The notes: generated by a model from the sequence alone, not told the origin. Shown: positions 24,594 to 32,059, counted from the first letter of the stretch. The stretch: 64,000 bases of DNA from Candidatus Iainarchaeum sp. (GCA_030649735.1 JAUSFL010000008.1:1-64000), one strand, 5' to 3'. Translations and numbers: made by a program.

Positions 24594-25312
24594 TCGCTGT
24601 CTGTGTGGTATAAATTTCTGTAAATAGTTTGAGAATTTCCTTCATTAATTATTCCCAGTTCTGCATTAAAATTAGTAAAATATTGCTTATTTTTATCTAC
24701 TAAGGAAGAATAAGTTATTTTGCCGTTTAAGTCAATAATATTGCTAGTTATTTGAGCCCGCCCGAAAGAAACACTCCGAGTTGATAATATAATATCTGAG
24801 TCTTGCGGGAATATTGTAAAGTTGATTGGTTGTTCTCCACTATTATAACTGTTTTTGTTTTTTAAATTAAGAAAATTTGAATTCAATACTAATTTTGAGT
24901 TAGCGAAAACAAAAGCGGGGAATTTTCCTATATTTTTTGCATAAAATATGATCCTCATGTTTTTGTCTGATTGACTTTTGAAAAATTCGTTAATATATTT
25001 AGCGCAGGTAGAGTCATCCATTTCAACCGCACTTAAAAAACACTCGTGCCGTCCATCTGAAAAGGAATTAAACCGTACGCTGGCAAAACTGTAATTGTTA
25101 ATGGGCAATTGAAATTGGTAAGTTATTTTTGAAATTTCCAGCCACGGCCGATTTTCAGAATCAAATTGATTCTGAAGAATATTGACTTGGTCTTGAGTCT
25201 GAAGATTTGTCCAAACAGTACAAATCAGGACGCCAACAGTCAAAACTGCAATAATGTTATTTGGGTCTTGAAGCCAGTTAATGACTTTTCTTTTTGCTGA
25301 TTGACTAGGCAT
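24590..25312 (-). CDS. Membrane-anchored hypothetical protein, AT-rich gene
   Basis: The 240-residue protein has a basic cytosolic start (MPSQSAKRKVINWLQDPNNI), one membrane helix (IIAVLTVGVLICTVWTNLQ), a short coiled coil and an exported beta-rich domain. The design resembles small anchored proteins encoded near mobile elements. Base use is visibly more AT-rich than in the housekeeping genes, consistent with recent acquisition. Its stop overlaps that of the Imm5-like gene by 4 nt (convergent). Function unknown. Confidence 0.65.
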   Translation of the reverse strand: MPSQSAKRKVINWLQDPNNIIAVLTVGVLICTVWTNLQTQDQVNILQNQFDSENRPWLEISKITYQFQLPINNYSFASVRFNSFSDGRHECFLSAVEMDDSTCAKYINEFFKSQSDKNMRIIFYAKNIGKFPAFVFANSKLVLNSNFLNLKNKNSYNSGEQPINFTIFPQDSDIILSTRSVSFGRAQITSNIIDLNGKITYSSLVDKNKQYFTNFNAELGIINEGNSQTIYRNLYHTDSD

Positions 25313-25469
25313 GGTGATTACTTAACAAAAAACTATAATTTCTTAGCTTAAAAAACAACCCAATATTCAACATAATTATTGGGTAAAAATTTGAAGAATT
25401 TGGAGCATTCTCATTTCTTCAATCCGCTTACTACTTGAGGAAGCCTTTTTGGAATTTGATGAAATTATA

Positions 25470-25757
25470 TTAGAAAGGCTTAGCAACTTTCGCCTCATCT
25501 ACAATTATTTTATGGGAGAGAATCACAGATTTTACTTGTTCATGGAATTTCGTCATAGAAATATTTCCATTGCGAGCATTTGATAGTGCAAGAAACCCCT
25601 CTTCTTTGCTAAGATTTAAGCCCAATGCCATCGCACCCATATTGAAGCCAAGCTGTACTTTTAACTCTTCTGAAAGATCGTTCCAATTGTTCACTTGCGT
25701 GAAACGCAGAACTTGCTCACAAGCATGTTTAGTAAACTCTTCTTTTGTCAGCGCCAT
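25470..25757 (-). CDS. Hypothetical 95-residue protein
   Basis: A small soluble helical protein (MALTKEEFTKHACEQVLRFT), with about four predicted helices and no Cys motif, basic patch or membrane span. The length and pattern resemble small helical bundle proteins. Copy B of the dispersed repeat lies about 50 bp upstream of its start. I do not recognise the family. The gap between its stop and the preceding gene (25313-25469) holds nothing I can identify. Confidence 0.55.
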   Translation of the reverse strand: MALTKEEFTKHACEQVLRFTQVNNWNDLSEELKVQLGFNMGAMALGLNLSKEEGFLALSNARNGNISMTKFHEQVKSVILSHKIIVDEAKVAKPF

Positions 25758-25809
25758 TTATGAATTGGGTAATATTTCTTTATAAAAGAAGTCCGCCAGA
25801 CTAAAATTA

Positions 25810-25870
25810 TACATAACCAAAATGCAACCTTAACCAACTGGTTTACTAAGAAAATAGGAAAGAACAAATT
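25810..25870. repeat. Dispersed repeat, copy B (about 60 bp)
   Basis: Ungapped match to 19310-19370 with the same core (CAACTGGTTTACTAA). Here the repeat is upstream of the minus-strand gene at 25757, not between converging genes. It may be a remnant of a mobile repeat or a protein-binding site. Confidence 0.7.
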
Positions 25871-25879
25871 CATTCTGGA

Positions 25880-26200
25880 AACGCGCCAAAATACGTCTAA
25901 TTGCTAATTCTTGCAACCCTAAAGCGACCGTAGAGAACTCTATTTTTCGCGCGTTCGTCGATTCTCTACATTTTACCCCATTCTAGCGCAAGCCCCGAAC
26001 CCCCCTAAGACCCCTATTTTGAGGTATAATCATCATTATACCGAGTCCCATAGAGGGGAGTTTTTCAAAAAGCCTTGTTTTTTTGAAATGCGGTAAAACA
26101 CCAAAATAGTGGAATTTTCGCGCGCGCGAAAAAAAGCCGAGAGCGGCTCAAAATGGCTTGAAAATGGCTTCGTAAGATGGCTTTGAAAGATGGCTCTGTT
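25880..26200. repeat. Palindrome-rich gene-free region with short direct repeats
   Basis: No gene is convincing here. I see, in order: GTAGAGAA/TTCTCTAC (25930-25937 with 25962-25969); a long hairpin at 26011-26058 with inner stem GGTATAAT/ATTATACC around CATC and outer stem CCCCTAT/ATAG(A)GGGG; the perfect palindrome TTTTCGCGCGCGCGAAAA (26115-26132); AGCCG/CGGCT (26135-26148); and four ATGGCTT/C copies at 26153, 26164, 26177 and 26190, spaced 11, 13 and 13 nt. Such clusters occur at replication origins, plasmid iterons and recombination sites. No initiator gene is nearby. Confidence 0.6.
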
Positions 26201-26618
26201 ATGTAGTTGGTGTGGTTTTTGGGAAAGTTTTAAATTCCAAAAATGCCTGCTAAACTGCATGCTCAAGCGCGCAGGAAACTGGCTCAAAACCCAAAAGCAC
26301 AAATTCAAGTCTTTGCGGGAAATTCAAAAACAAATTGGGCAAGTAAGAACTGAAAATGGAGTAGTAATTGGTCTGAAAGATGGTGGTTCAGTTCCGGCAG
26401 TAAAAATGCTCAACCTAGCAATTCATGCAAGTTATTTGCCAGCGAAAACGCGCAGGAACGAAATAATCAAATGGGTTAATCAAATTAAACTACATTTGAT
26501 TGCTTCAGAAGCATCAAAAATCCCTAGACCCCCATATCAAGAAAAAATGAGGGAAATTAATGCGTATGCGGAGCAGCTTGTTGCTGAATCTTTGCGGATG
26601 GCTGACTTGAAAAGTTAG
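26190..26618 (+). CDS. Hypothetical protein in cassette-like unit
   Basis: The frame from ATG 26190 gives 142 residues, but a TATA-like GTTTTAAATTCC at 26227-26238 suggests a start near ATG 26259 (MLKRAGNWLKTQKHKFKSLR, about 119 residues). The protein is basic and helical, with no Cys motif after that start. A different short frame begins at ATG 26243 and closes after 36 codons, so an early frameshift is possible. The stop codon lies inside the motif GTTAGGCACTACA that also ends the next gene. Unknown function. Confidence 0.45.
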   Translation: MALLCSWCGFWESFKFQKCLLNCMLKRAGNWLKTQKHKFKSLREIQKQIGQVRTENGVVIGLKDGGSVPAVKMLNLAIHASYLPAKTRRNEIIKWVNQIKLHLIASEASKIPRPPYQEKMREINAYAEQLVAESLRMADLKS

Positions 26619-26658
26619 GCACTACAAATTTGCGGAGCATTGTTTTGAAAGAAAATAA

Positions 26659-26760
26659 TTAGGCACTACATTTTTTAAAACTTTAAAACCCAAAAAATTA
26701 AAGAAATGAGAGAGTTTATTGCTCCGCAAATTGAGTTATGTAGTTGTGTGGGGGTTGGGA
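26659..26760. repeat. Cassette spacer repeat S1
   Basis: S1 runs from TTAGGCACTACATTTTTTAA to GTTATGTAGTTGTGTGG and contains ATTGCTCCGCAAA. ACTACAT and ATGTAGT at its two ends are inverted copies; TTGCTCCGCAA can form a small hairpin. It is clearly related to S2 at 27160-27250. The two spacers flank the gene at 26804. Confidence 0.65.
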
Positions 26761-26803
26761 AGAATTTTTATATTCGCAAAACTTAAATAATTAGGTTGTT
26801 TTT

Positions 26804-27163
26804 TTGGGAAAGCCAAGTTTAAACAGAAAGCGTTTTGAGCGTTTAGGAGTTAAAGTTTCCAAAGCTTCTAAAGTTAAGCACCCGCAAGTTTTTCCAGTGA
26901 AAATACTGCTTGAATCAAGGCTTGCCTTCATTGAAAAGATAGAGAAAGAAAAAGGGCTGCCAGAGGCATTAAGTGCCTGCAAGGGGCTTTTAGAATCTAT
27001 TTCCTTTAGGCGAATAAAACCGGGTGAAGATTTTTCATCACGAAAAAAAAAGCTTCCAAGATTGCCTTTCTCTCGCGAAGAGCTTCTTTTCATGCGTTTT
27101 AAACTAAAGCAAAAATTAACGCAATTGGAAAGAGCAAGCGGCTTAAAGGCCAGAAAGAGTTAG
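26804..27163 (+). CDS. Hypothetical basic protein in cassette-like unit
   Basis: A 119-residue protein from TTG 26804 (MGKPSLNRKRFERLGVKVSK), with AGGT about 9 nt upstream and a TATA-like TTTTTATATT further up. It is strongly basic, with a helical middle and an Arg/Lys-rich C-terminus. It contains PRLPFSREEL where the neighbour at 26190 has PRPPYQEKM, a weak hint of common origin. Its TAG stop is part of GTTAGGTACTACAA, the start of spacer S2. Unknown function; nucleic-acid binding is plausible from charge. Confidence 0.55.
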   Translation: MGKPSLNRKRFERLGVKVSKASKVKHPQVFPVKILLESRLAFIEKIEKEKGLPEALSACKGLLESISFRRIKPGEDFSSRKKKLPRLPFSREELLFMRFKLKQKLTQLERASGLKARKS

Positions 27164-27250
27164 GTACTACAATTTTTAAAGCCCGGAAAATTTGAGAAAC
27201 GAAAAAATATTGCTCCGCAAAAAAAGAGCAATTATGTATGTTGCTTGGCG
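27160..27250. repeat. Cassette spacer repeat S2
   Basis: S2 begins TTAGGTACTACAATTTTTAA, contains ATTGCTCCGCAAA and ends ATTATGTATGTTGC. It lines up with S1 over about 90 bp with a few small gaps. A third partial copy of the left end (GTTAGGCACTACAAAT) follows the stop of the 26190 gene at 26614. Confidence 0.65.
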
Positions 27251-27340
27251 TAAATTGTTAGCAATCTAAATCCCGCATTAAAGCAATGGTTTGTTTTGTT
27301 AATTGAAAATTCTTAAATTCTAGTATGATTTATTTAGTTG

Positions 27341-27586
27341 AGCCAGAAGCCAACTAGTGGACAGTTCGGTTGTCCTGGAAAGGATGTGACCATAAAAGCC
27401 TCTGTAAAGCATTCGGCTATAAATGCAATGACTGGACTATAACTCACTGCATGAAATCTGTGCTTTGTTAAGCGTTTTATGGCGCGTAGAAGATAACCTT
27501 AAAGTTTGAAGGCAGGTTAAGAACGACGCCTGAAAGCAACTTGAGGAACTTTCTACACCGAGTCCAGAAAATGTCGGTTTCTGGTT
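27341..27586 (+). ncRNA. Candidate structured RNA, possibly RNase P RNA
   Basis: About 246 nt with a consistent fold. The ends pair over 11 bp (AGCCAGAAGCC at 27341-27351 with GGTTTCTGGTT at 27576-27586, two G-U). Inside are GGACA/TGTCC (27359-27363 with 27371-27375), CCATAAAA/TTTTATGG (27390-27397 with 27475-27482) enclosing AAAGC/GCTTT and TGCA-stems, GTAGAA/TTCTAC (27486-27491 with 27551-27556) and ACCGA/TCGGT before the 3' strand. GGAAAG after the first hairpin and AAAGTTTGAAGGC followed by GGTTAAGAAC loosely recall conserved RNase P blocks, but the canonical P4 strands are not clear. An upstream TTCTTAAATT may be the TATA box. Confidence 0.5.
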
Positions 27587-27607
27587 TTATACTTTAAAGG
27601 TCAAAGA

Positions 27608-27766
27608 ATGGTCAAGAAAAAAAAGCTTTCAAAAAAGCCAGTGAAAAAAACTGTCAAGCAAAAAAAAGCAGTTTCTAAAAAATACGCTGGCCGCAAGCCA
27701 AGCAAGAAAGGCAAAGAGTCCAAAGTCAAAAAATTGAAAAAGCTCTTCTCTAAGAAAAAGCGCTAG
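27608..27766 (+). CDS. Lysine-rich 52-residue protein
   Basis: A short frame from ATG 27608: MVKKKKLSKKPVKKTVKQKK, continuing with similar residues to ...LKKLFSKKKR. Roughly half the residues are Lys or Arg, with Pro/Ser/Val spacers, like a histone tail or the basic tails of DNA/RNA-binding proteins. It begins 22 nt after the candidate RNA and may share its transcript or use TTTATACTTTAAA (about 27586-27598) as its own promoter. It is probably unstructured and nucleic-acid binding, by composition only. Confidence 0.6.
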   Translation: MVKKKKLSKKPVKKTVKQKKAVSKKYAGRKPSKKGKESKVKKLKKLFSKKKR

Positions 27767-27845
27767 CTGTCTTCCAACTGCCTGTTTTTGAATAAAAGCC
27801 AACAGCAAGCCTCATTAACCACTTTAACAGCAGTCTGTACAAGAG

Positions 27846-28040
27846 TTGGATTTTATGCCTTTGATTGAGAGAAAAAGCCAAGACATGATTAATTGGGAAA
27901 GCTGGCAAAAGCACTTGAACAAGAAGTTTGGAGTCAAGGAAGACGAGTTTTTGGAAAAGGCCGAAGAGCCAAAAGAAGCAGAGACCGAAAGCCAGGAAGA
28001 AATTGTTTCCTTGGAGTTTTTGGAAAAGCCAGTTGAGTGA
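27846..28040 (+). CDS. Hypothetical acidic 64-residue protein
   Basis: The frame reads MDFMPLIERKSQDMINWESW then a Glu-rich tail. TTG 27846 or ATG 27855 could start it. The last two thirds are highly acidic (EKAEEPKEAETESQEEIVSL), a contrast with the basic protein just upstream. Its TGA overlaps the GTG start of the 683-residue membrane protein, so the two are translationally coupled. Function unknown. Confidence 0.6.
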   Translation: MDFMPLIERKSQDMINWESWQKHLNKKFGVKEDEFLEKAEEPKEAETESQEEIVSLEFLEKPVE

Positions 28041-30088
28041 AGCAAGTGCCTGCAAAAGCAAGAAAAGCAAAGCCTAAAAAAGCAAGATTGCCATATCTTT
28101 CAATAGCTTTAATTTTATTGGCAGTGATTGTTTTGGCTGGATTGTTTTCATTTGATTTCCTGAAAAATTACAAAATCAAGGAATTTACAGCAGGCGACAA
28201 TTCTTTTTCTTTCAGCTATCCGGAATTCAAGGGCTGGGAAGTTTCCGGACCGCAAAGCCCTGAAGAGGTTGTTCCGGCAACTAATTGGACTTTTTTCCTT
28301 AACAATCCGACAAAAATCAATTTTGAGTTTGCTCCGCAATTCACGGTTTCAAAGCATGCTTTTACTGGCGGAGACTACAAGCATCCTTTTCCGTCAATTT
28401 CAAAAAGCCCTAATGGTTACTCGTTCAATATCGAGCCCTCAGACCCTAACAAAGTATTAGTTTACGGGAAAGATTACTCATATTACATTAATTCTGTAGA
28501 CTTCAACAAAATCACGTTTTATGCGCAAGATTTCTCATTAGCCATTGTCTTGTCTTCAGTTTCTGAAAAAGACGGTTTTTCAAGAAAGAAGTTTTTTGAA
28601 GAAATAATCAAGAGCTTCAAGGCTGGGGGAAATCAAGCGAATGGAAAATTGGTTTACTCTGATTCTGGTTTTGTTCCAATGAACTCTTCAGGTAGAACCA
28701 TGCCTGTCGAGAGTTTTGAAGGAATTATTGAATTATCTGATGATTTGGGAATTAGTTATTTTGCCTTGGTTCTTGACAAAAATTCTCCAAGCAATCTTGG
28801 CCCTGATGCTAATCCAACTGTTAATGAATGGAATAAACGCCTCGGATTGCGAGATTCAAGGCATAATTTGTTTTCTTCCAGTGACGAATTGCTGAAAAGC
28901 CTTGTTGGAAAGCGCGTGAAAATTGAAGGAATACTAAACGAGAGCAATATGGCTCCAGGCCGGTTTATTATTACAAAATCAATTTGGCTGGTTTCTGAAG
29001 GAAATTCCAGCCCTCAAGAGTTTGAAGTGCGCGCAAGCTTTTTGCAAGATTTGTATTATGGCCTTGAAATTGTCAGGCTTTCAGACAACAAGGTAATCCA
29101 AACCATCAGCGTGAGAAATGCCGTTGATTTGACAAAGCCCGGCGTTGTTGAGTTGATTGACTTGAACAATGACGGATTTAAGGACTTGCGGGTTATTGGC
29201 GGCTATGATGGGAAAAAGCCATTGTATAAAGTGTGGTATTTTGACACTAAAACCCAGTCTTTTGTTTGGCTAGAGCAAAAGCAAGACCCTGTCTTGAGAA
29301 TGCCAGTCCGCCCTAATGTTGTCTTGAACTTGTGGCATTTCACTTTCGATCCTGATGACAAAAACAGGTTTGGTTTTGAAGTCAGCATTGACGGCCAAAG
29401 AGTAGAAAGCCAGATGTTGGGAAATGACGACTCGCTAACCGCCTTTCTGATTTTGACTGAAGGAAAGCACAAGCTTTTGGCAGTTAGTTATTCTGGAGAC
29501 AGTAATTTTAACGGCGCTTTTGGAAGGGGAATTGCTTTCAAGAAAGAAATTGAAATAAATGTTCAAGAAGGAAAAATGAATTCTTTGGATTTTTTTTACG
29601 CTTCTGCCATAAAAGGCCAAATGGTAACGAAAACAATCAGCCGCCCGTATTTTGACTTTGTGCTTTCAAGCGACAGCCTTCCTTCGGATTCGCCAATTCC
29701 AATCAGGGGCGGGCATCAGCAAGGCCAGGAGGCTGTTTTGACTAAAACTTCTCCAAATTTTGTTCTCGAGCCTCCAGTCGGAAGCGATTATACTGCGGCT
29801 CCTGCAATGAAAGTTTTGGCTTTTTTTGACGGAAAAGATGCATTGGCTTCAAACTTTGCATTGACTCTTTCCAAAGGCCCCCATGTTTTAAAGGCTGAAG
29901 GAATTTACGTTGAATTCAATGAAACAGACTATTTTGAGGCTTTCTTTTCTCTTACAGATGAAGCAACTTACAATTACGTTTACTTGGATTTTATGCCTTT
30001 GAGAAGCACTAGTGAAGACTACCGCAAGGTTTTCGCAAGCTCTTTTTCTTTTAGGATTGCGCAGCAGCAGGCAAGGTTTTACCAGTAA
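28037..30088 (+). CDS. Large membrane-anchored extracellular protein
   Basis: The 683-residue protein starts at a GTG overlapping the previous stop. A Lys-rich cytosolic segment (about 1-20) precedes one membrane helix (LPYLSIALILLAVIVLAGLF), and the rest is exported. Near the middle DLNNDGFKDLRVIGGYDG resembles the calcium-binding FG-GAP/VCBS loop found in beta-propeller repeats. The surrounding regions are beta-rich, with an early domain similar in layout to PsbP-like or lipoprotein domains (FSFSYPEFKGWEVSGPQSPE). Probably a surface protein; no enzyme motif. Confidence 0.7.
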   Translation: MKQVPAKARKAKPKKARLPYLSIALILLAVIVLAGLFSFDFLKNYKIKEFTAGDNSFSFSYPEFKGWEVSGPQSPEEVVPATNWTFFLNNPTKINFEFAPQFTVSKHAFTGGDYKHPFPSISKSPNGYSFNIEPSDPNKVLVYGKDYSYYINSVDFNKITFYAQDFSLAIVLSSVSEKDGFSRKKFFEEIIKSFKAGGNQANGKLVYSDSGFVPMNSSGRTMPVESFEGIIELSDDLGISYFALVLDKNSPSNLGPDANPTVNEWNKRLGLRDSRHNLFSSSDELLKSLVGKRVKIEGILNESNMAPGRFIITKSIWLVSEGNSSPQEFEVRASFLQDLYYGLEIVRLSDNKVIQTISVRNAVDLTKPGVVELIDLNNDGFKDLRVIGGYDGKKPLYKVWYFDTKTQSFVWLEQKQDPVLRMPVRPNVVLNLWHFTFDPDDKNRFGFEVSIDGQRVESQMLGNDDSLTAFLILTEGKHKLLAVSYSGDSNFNGAFGRGIAFKKEIEINVQEGKMNSLDFFYASAIKGQMVTKTISRPYFDFVLSSDSLPSDSPIPIRGGHQQGQEAVLTKTSPNFVLEPPVGSDYTAAPAMKVLAFFDGKDALASNFALTLSKGPHVLKAEGIYVEFNETDYFEAFFSLTDEATYNYVYLDFMPLRSTSEDYRKVFASSFSFRIAQQQARFYQ

Positions 30089-30326
30089 CCAAAACCAGAG
30101 TTATGTATAGAAACTCTTTTATTTTTTTGAAAGTTTTTGTTTTTTCATGAATGCAAAGACTTTCCTGGTTTCAAACATTATAGGCAATTTTTTCGCTTTG
30201 CTTGCGGCAAGGTTGGTAATTGCAAAGTTTTCAGGCAAGGCTTGAAGTTTGAATTCTGCCCTGGAAAGGTTTATTAACTCAAATTCTTTTGATTTGTGTG
30301 CCTTTTAACTAACGGTGGTAACTCCC
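30089..30326. other. Gene-poor gap with a possible 32-residue frame
   Basis: A short plus-strand frame at 30147-30245 (MNAKTFLVSNIIGNFFALLA...) could encode a single-span peptide but has no clear ribosome-binding site. A TATA-like GGTTTATTAAC near 30268 precedes the micro-frame at 30327. Nothing else is evident. Confidence 0.3.
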
Positions 30327-30395
30327 ATGAGAATTCGAAGATCAAAATCCATTGTAATAGCTTCAAGCTATCCTCCATTGATTTTGAGAGCTTAA
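30327..30395 (+). CDS. Possible 22-residue micro-protein
   Basis: The frame MRIRRSKSIVIASSYPPLIL-RA is preceded by GGTGGT seven nt before the ATG, as good a ribosome-binding site as any in the window, and by a TATA-like box about 55 nt upstream. Its TAA overlaps the stop of the convergent CYTH gene. The peptide is basic at the N-terminus and hydrophobic after it. This could be a translated leader or a chance frame. Confidence 0.3.
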   Translation: MRIRRSKSIVIASSYPPLILRA

Positions 30396-30949
30396 ATTTT
30401 TGAGTTTTTCAAAATTTGCTTTTTTGTTTCAGGCTTTGCTTTATTGGCGTAATAGTCCAGGACTTCTTTTCCAGTCCATGCTTTTGCATCGCTTGCCTTA
30501 AAGCCAAGCAATTTAACGTATTTTTCCAGGACTTTTTCGCTTGGCGCCTCAATTTCCAAGAATGTTGGAATGCCCTTAAAAGTGTCGAATTCAAAGTGCG
30601 TTTTTTCAATGTTGTAGGAAAGCCTGTGCTTTTTTGAAATTTTTTCAAGCCTTAATCCAATGCTTTCGAGGATTTTTTGAGTTCTTGAAAAGTCTGGCAC
30701 ATTGACTTCGATTTCTTCGGAAATTTTGGCTTTTGCTTTGGAAACGCGCTTTTTAAAGGTCAATTCAACTATTTTGCCTTTTTTCCTGAGCCTTAGCATG
30801 CTTTTTTGGTTGTGGAGTTTTCTGCCTGGAAAGTCGTAAAAGAATGCAGTCACTTTTTCGTCAAGGTTTTTTTTCGCACCTAATGCCTTTAATTTTTTGA
30901 CTAGCCTTGGCGTGTTGACTTCAAGGATTTTTGCCTCAATTTCGCGCAT
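30392..30949 (-). CDS. CYTH-domain protein (class IV adenylate cyclase/ThTPase-like)
   Basis: The protein from ATG 30949 (MREIEAKILEV, 185 residues) has the CYTH signature ExExK at its start (EIEAK). LRLRKKGKIVELTFKKRV, EEIEV, then YNIEKTHFEFDTFKGIPTFL and EIEAPSE supply the alternating charged strands of the triphosphate tunnel. Archaeal members are annotated as class IV adenylate cyclases (CyaB); the real substrate is uncertain and may be a triphosphate or nucleotide. A TATA box about 25 nt before the ATG implies a leaderless message, divergent from 30997. Confidence 0.92.
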   Translation of the reverse strand: MREIEAKILEVNTPRLVKKLKALGAKKNLDEKVTAFFYDFPGRKLHNQKSMLRLRKKGKIVELTFKKRVSKAKAKISEEIEVNVPDFSRTQKILESIGLRLEKISKKHRLSYNIEKTHFEFDTFKGIPTFLEIEAPSEKVLEKYVKLLGFKASDAKAWTGKEVLDYYANKAKPETKKQILKNSKI

Positions 30950-30996
30950 TGAAAGTATTGACAAGGTTTATATTTAAAAATGCCTTTATTTTTCCC

Positions 30997-31641
30997 ATGG
31001 CTGACTCTTTGGACAAGTCCGAAAAGAAACTCGAGCAAAAAATTGAGAAAAAAGTAGAGGCTAAAGTCGAGAAGGATTTGGAGAAAAAATGGGCTGTGAA
31101 GAATTCTGACCTAAAGCACGAAATGCCGAAAAACGAGGTTGGAATTTTAATTCATGACTATGATTTTTTGTTTTCTGACTTTGACCCTCGGCCTTTGGCC
31201 CAAAGGGCGATTTCTGACGACTTTTTGCGCGAGGTGAGAAAATTCACTTTTGAGGAAAGCCCCGGAATTGCTGAACTGCGTTTTTTGGTTCCTGCCGGAG
31301 TTCGTAACAGCAATTCTGAAGCAATAATCAAGAAGCGCTTGAGAGACCACTTCAAAAAGCATTTTTTGGAATTTGAGAAAGAACAAAAGAAAGTTGTTGG
31401 GCTTGGCCTTTTAGGTTTTTTTTCAGGCCTTGGATTGACCGTGGCTGCCGGAGTTTTGGTTTACCATTTTGCTGAAAGCAACCTTGCTGCCGCAATTCTT
31501 ATTTCTCTATTGGAACCTGCCGGCTGGTTTATTTTTTGGACTGGTTTGGATAGTTTGATTCATGAGTCCAAAGTGCTCTTTCCCGTGCTTGACTTTTACA
31601 AGCGCATGAGCAAGGCGGATATTGTATTTGACTCTTACTAA
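30997..31641 (+). CDS. Two-span membrane protein, unknown
   Basis: From ATG 30997 (MADSLDKSEKKLEQKIEKKV, 214 residues), with a TATA box (TTTATATTTAAA) about 25 nt upstream. The order is a coiled coil of alternating Lys/Glu (about 5-35), a soluble alpha/beta region, then two membrane helices (VVGLGLLGFFSGLGLTVAAG and AAILISLLEPAGWFIFWTG) and a short tail. Both termini should be cytosolic. Its stop lies 12 nt before the SemiSWEET-like gene, so the two are probably co-transcribed. Family not recognised. Confidence 0.7.
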   Translation: MADSLDKSEKKLEQKIEKKVEAKVEKDLEKKWAVKNSDLKHEMPKNEVGILIHDYDFLFSDFDPRPLAQRAISDDFLREVRKFTFEESPGIAELRFLVPAGVRNSNSEAIIKKRLRDHFKKHFLEFEKEQKKVVGLGLLGFFSGLGLTVAAGVLVYHFAESNLAAAILISLLEPAGWFIFWTGLDSLIHESKVLFPVLDFYKRMSKADIVFDSY

Positions 31642-31653
31642 AGGTGTTGTTTT

Positions 31654-31986
31654 TTGGAACTTGTTGCATTGCTTGAATTTCTTGCAGGAATCACGGGCTT
31701 TTTGATGTCTATTGCTTATTTTCCCCAGGCTTGGAAGATTTTTAATAACAAAAGTGCTGAGGATGTTTCAATAATTTCTTATGTAATTTTTGCTGTTGGC
31801 ACTTGGATTTGGCTTTTGTGGGGGTTTTTTTCTGGCTCTTTCACTGTGATTGTTGGCTTTGCTTTTGGGGCTTTAGGCTCAACTTTGGTTTTGGCTTTGA
31901 GCATTTATTACAGGTTTGTCAAGCCACCACGCCATAGAATTTGCGTTCCAAAAAAAACATTTGTAAAAAAGCCTGCAAAGCATTAA
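31654..31986 (+). CDS. SemiSWEET/PQ-loop-type membrane protein
   Basis: The 110-residue protein from TTG 31654, with AAGGTG at 31641-31646. Three membrane helices include the signature MSIAYFPQAWKIFNNKSAED (here FPQ in place of the usual LPQ). Helix 2 contains YVIFAVGTWIWLLWGFFSG and helix 3 GFAFGALGSTLVLALSIYY. A Lys/Pro/His-rich tail ends it. A second copy of the family besides 11813; sugar transport is inferred from the fold. Confidence 0.85.
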   Translation: MELVALLEFLAGITGFLMSIAYFPQAWKIFNNKSAEDVSIISYVIFAVGTWIWLLWGFFSGSFTVIVGFAFGALGSTLVLALSIYYRFVKPPRHRICVPKKTFVKKPAKH

Positions 31987-32059
31987 ATACTTGCAAGGAA
32001 TTAATTATTAGGAAAGGAAAAACTTTCTTTTTCGTGGTTTTTGGAGTTTGGTGGATTTA

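Noticed and set aside
26243-26353. 36-codon frame starting at ATG 26243
   Set aside because: It closes quickly and overlaps the longer frame; it is kept only as a hint of a possible frameshift in the 26190 gene.
26600-27250. Integron attC sites in the cassette-like array
   Set aside because: GTTAGGC and GTTAGGT match the GTTRRRY core, but the required inverted RYYYAAC partner is not at the opposite end of the spacers, and no integrase gene is visible.
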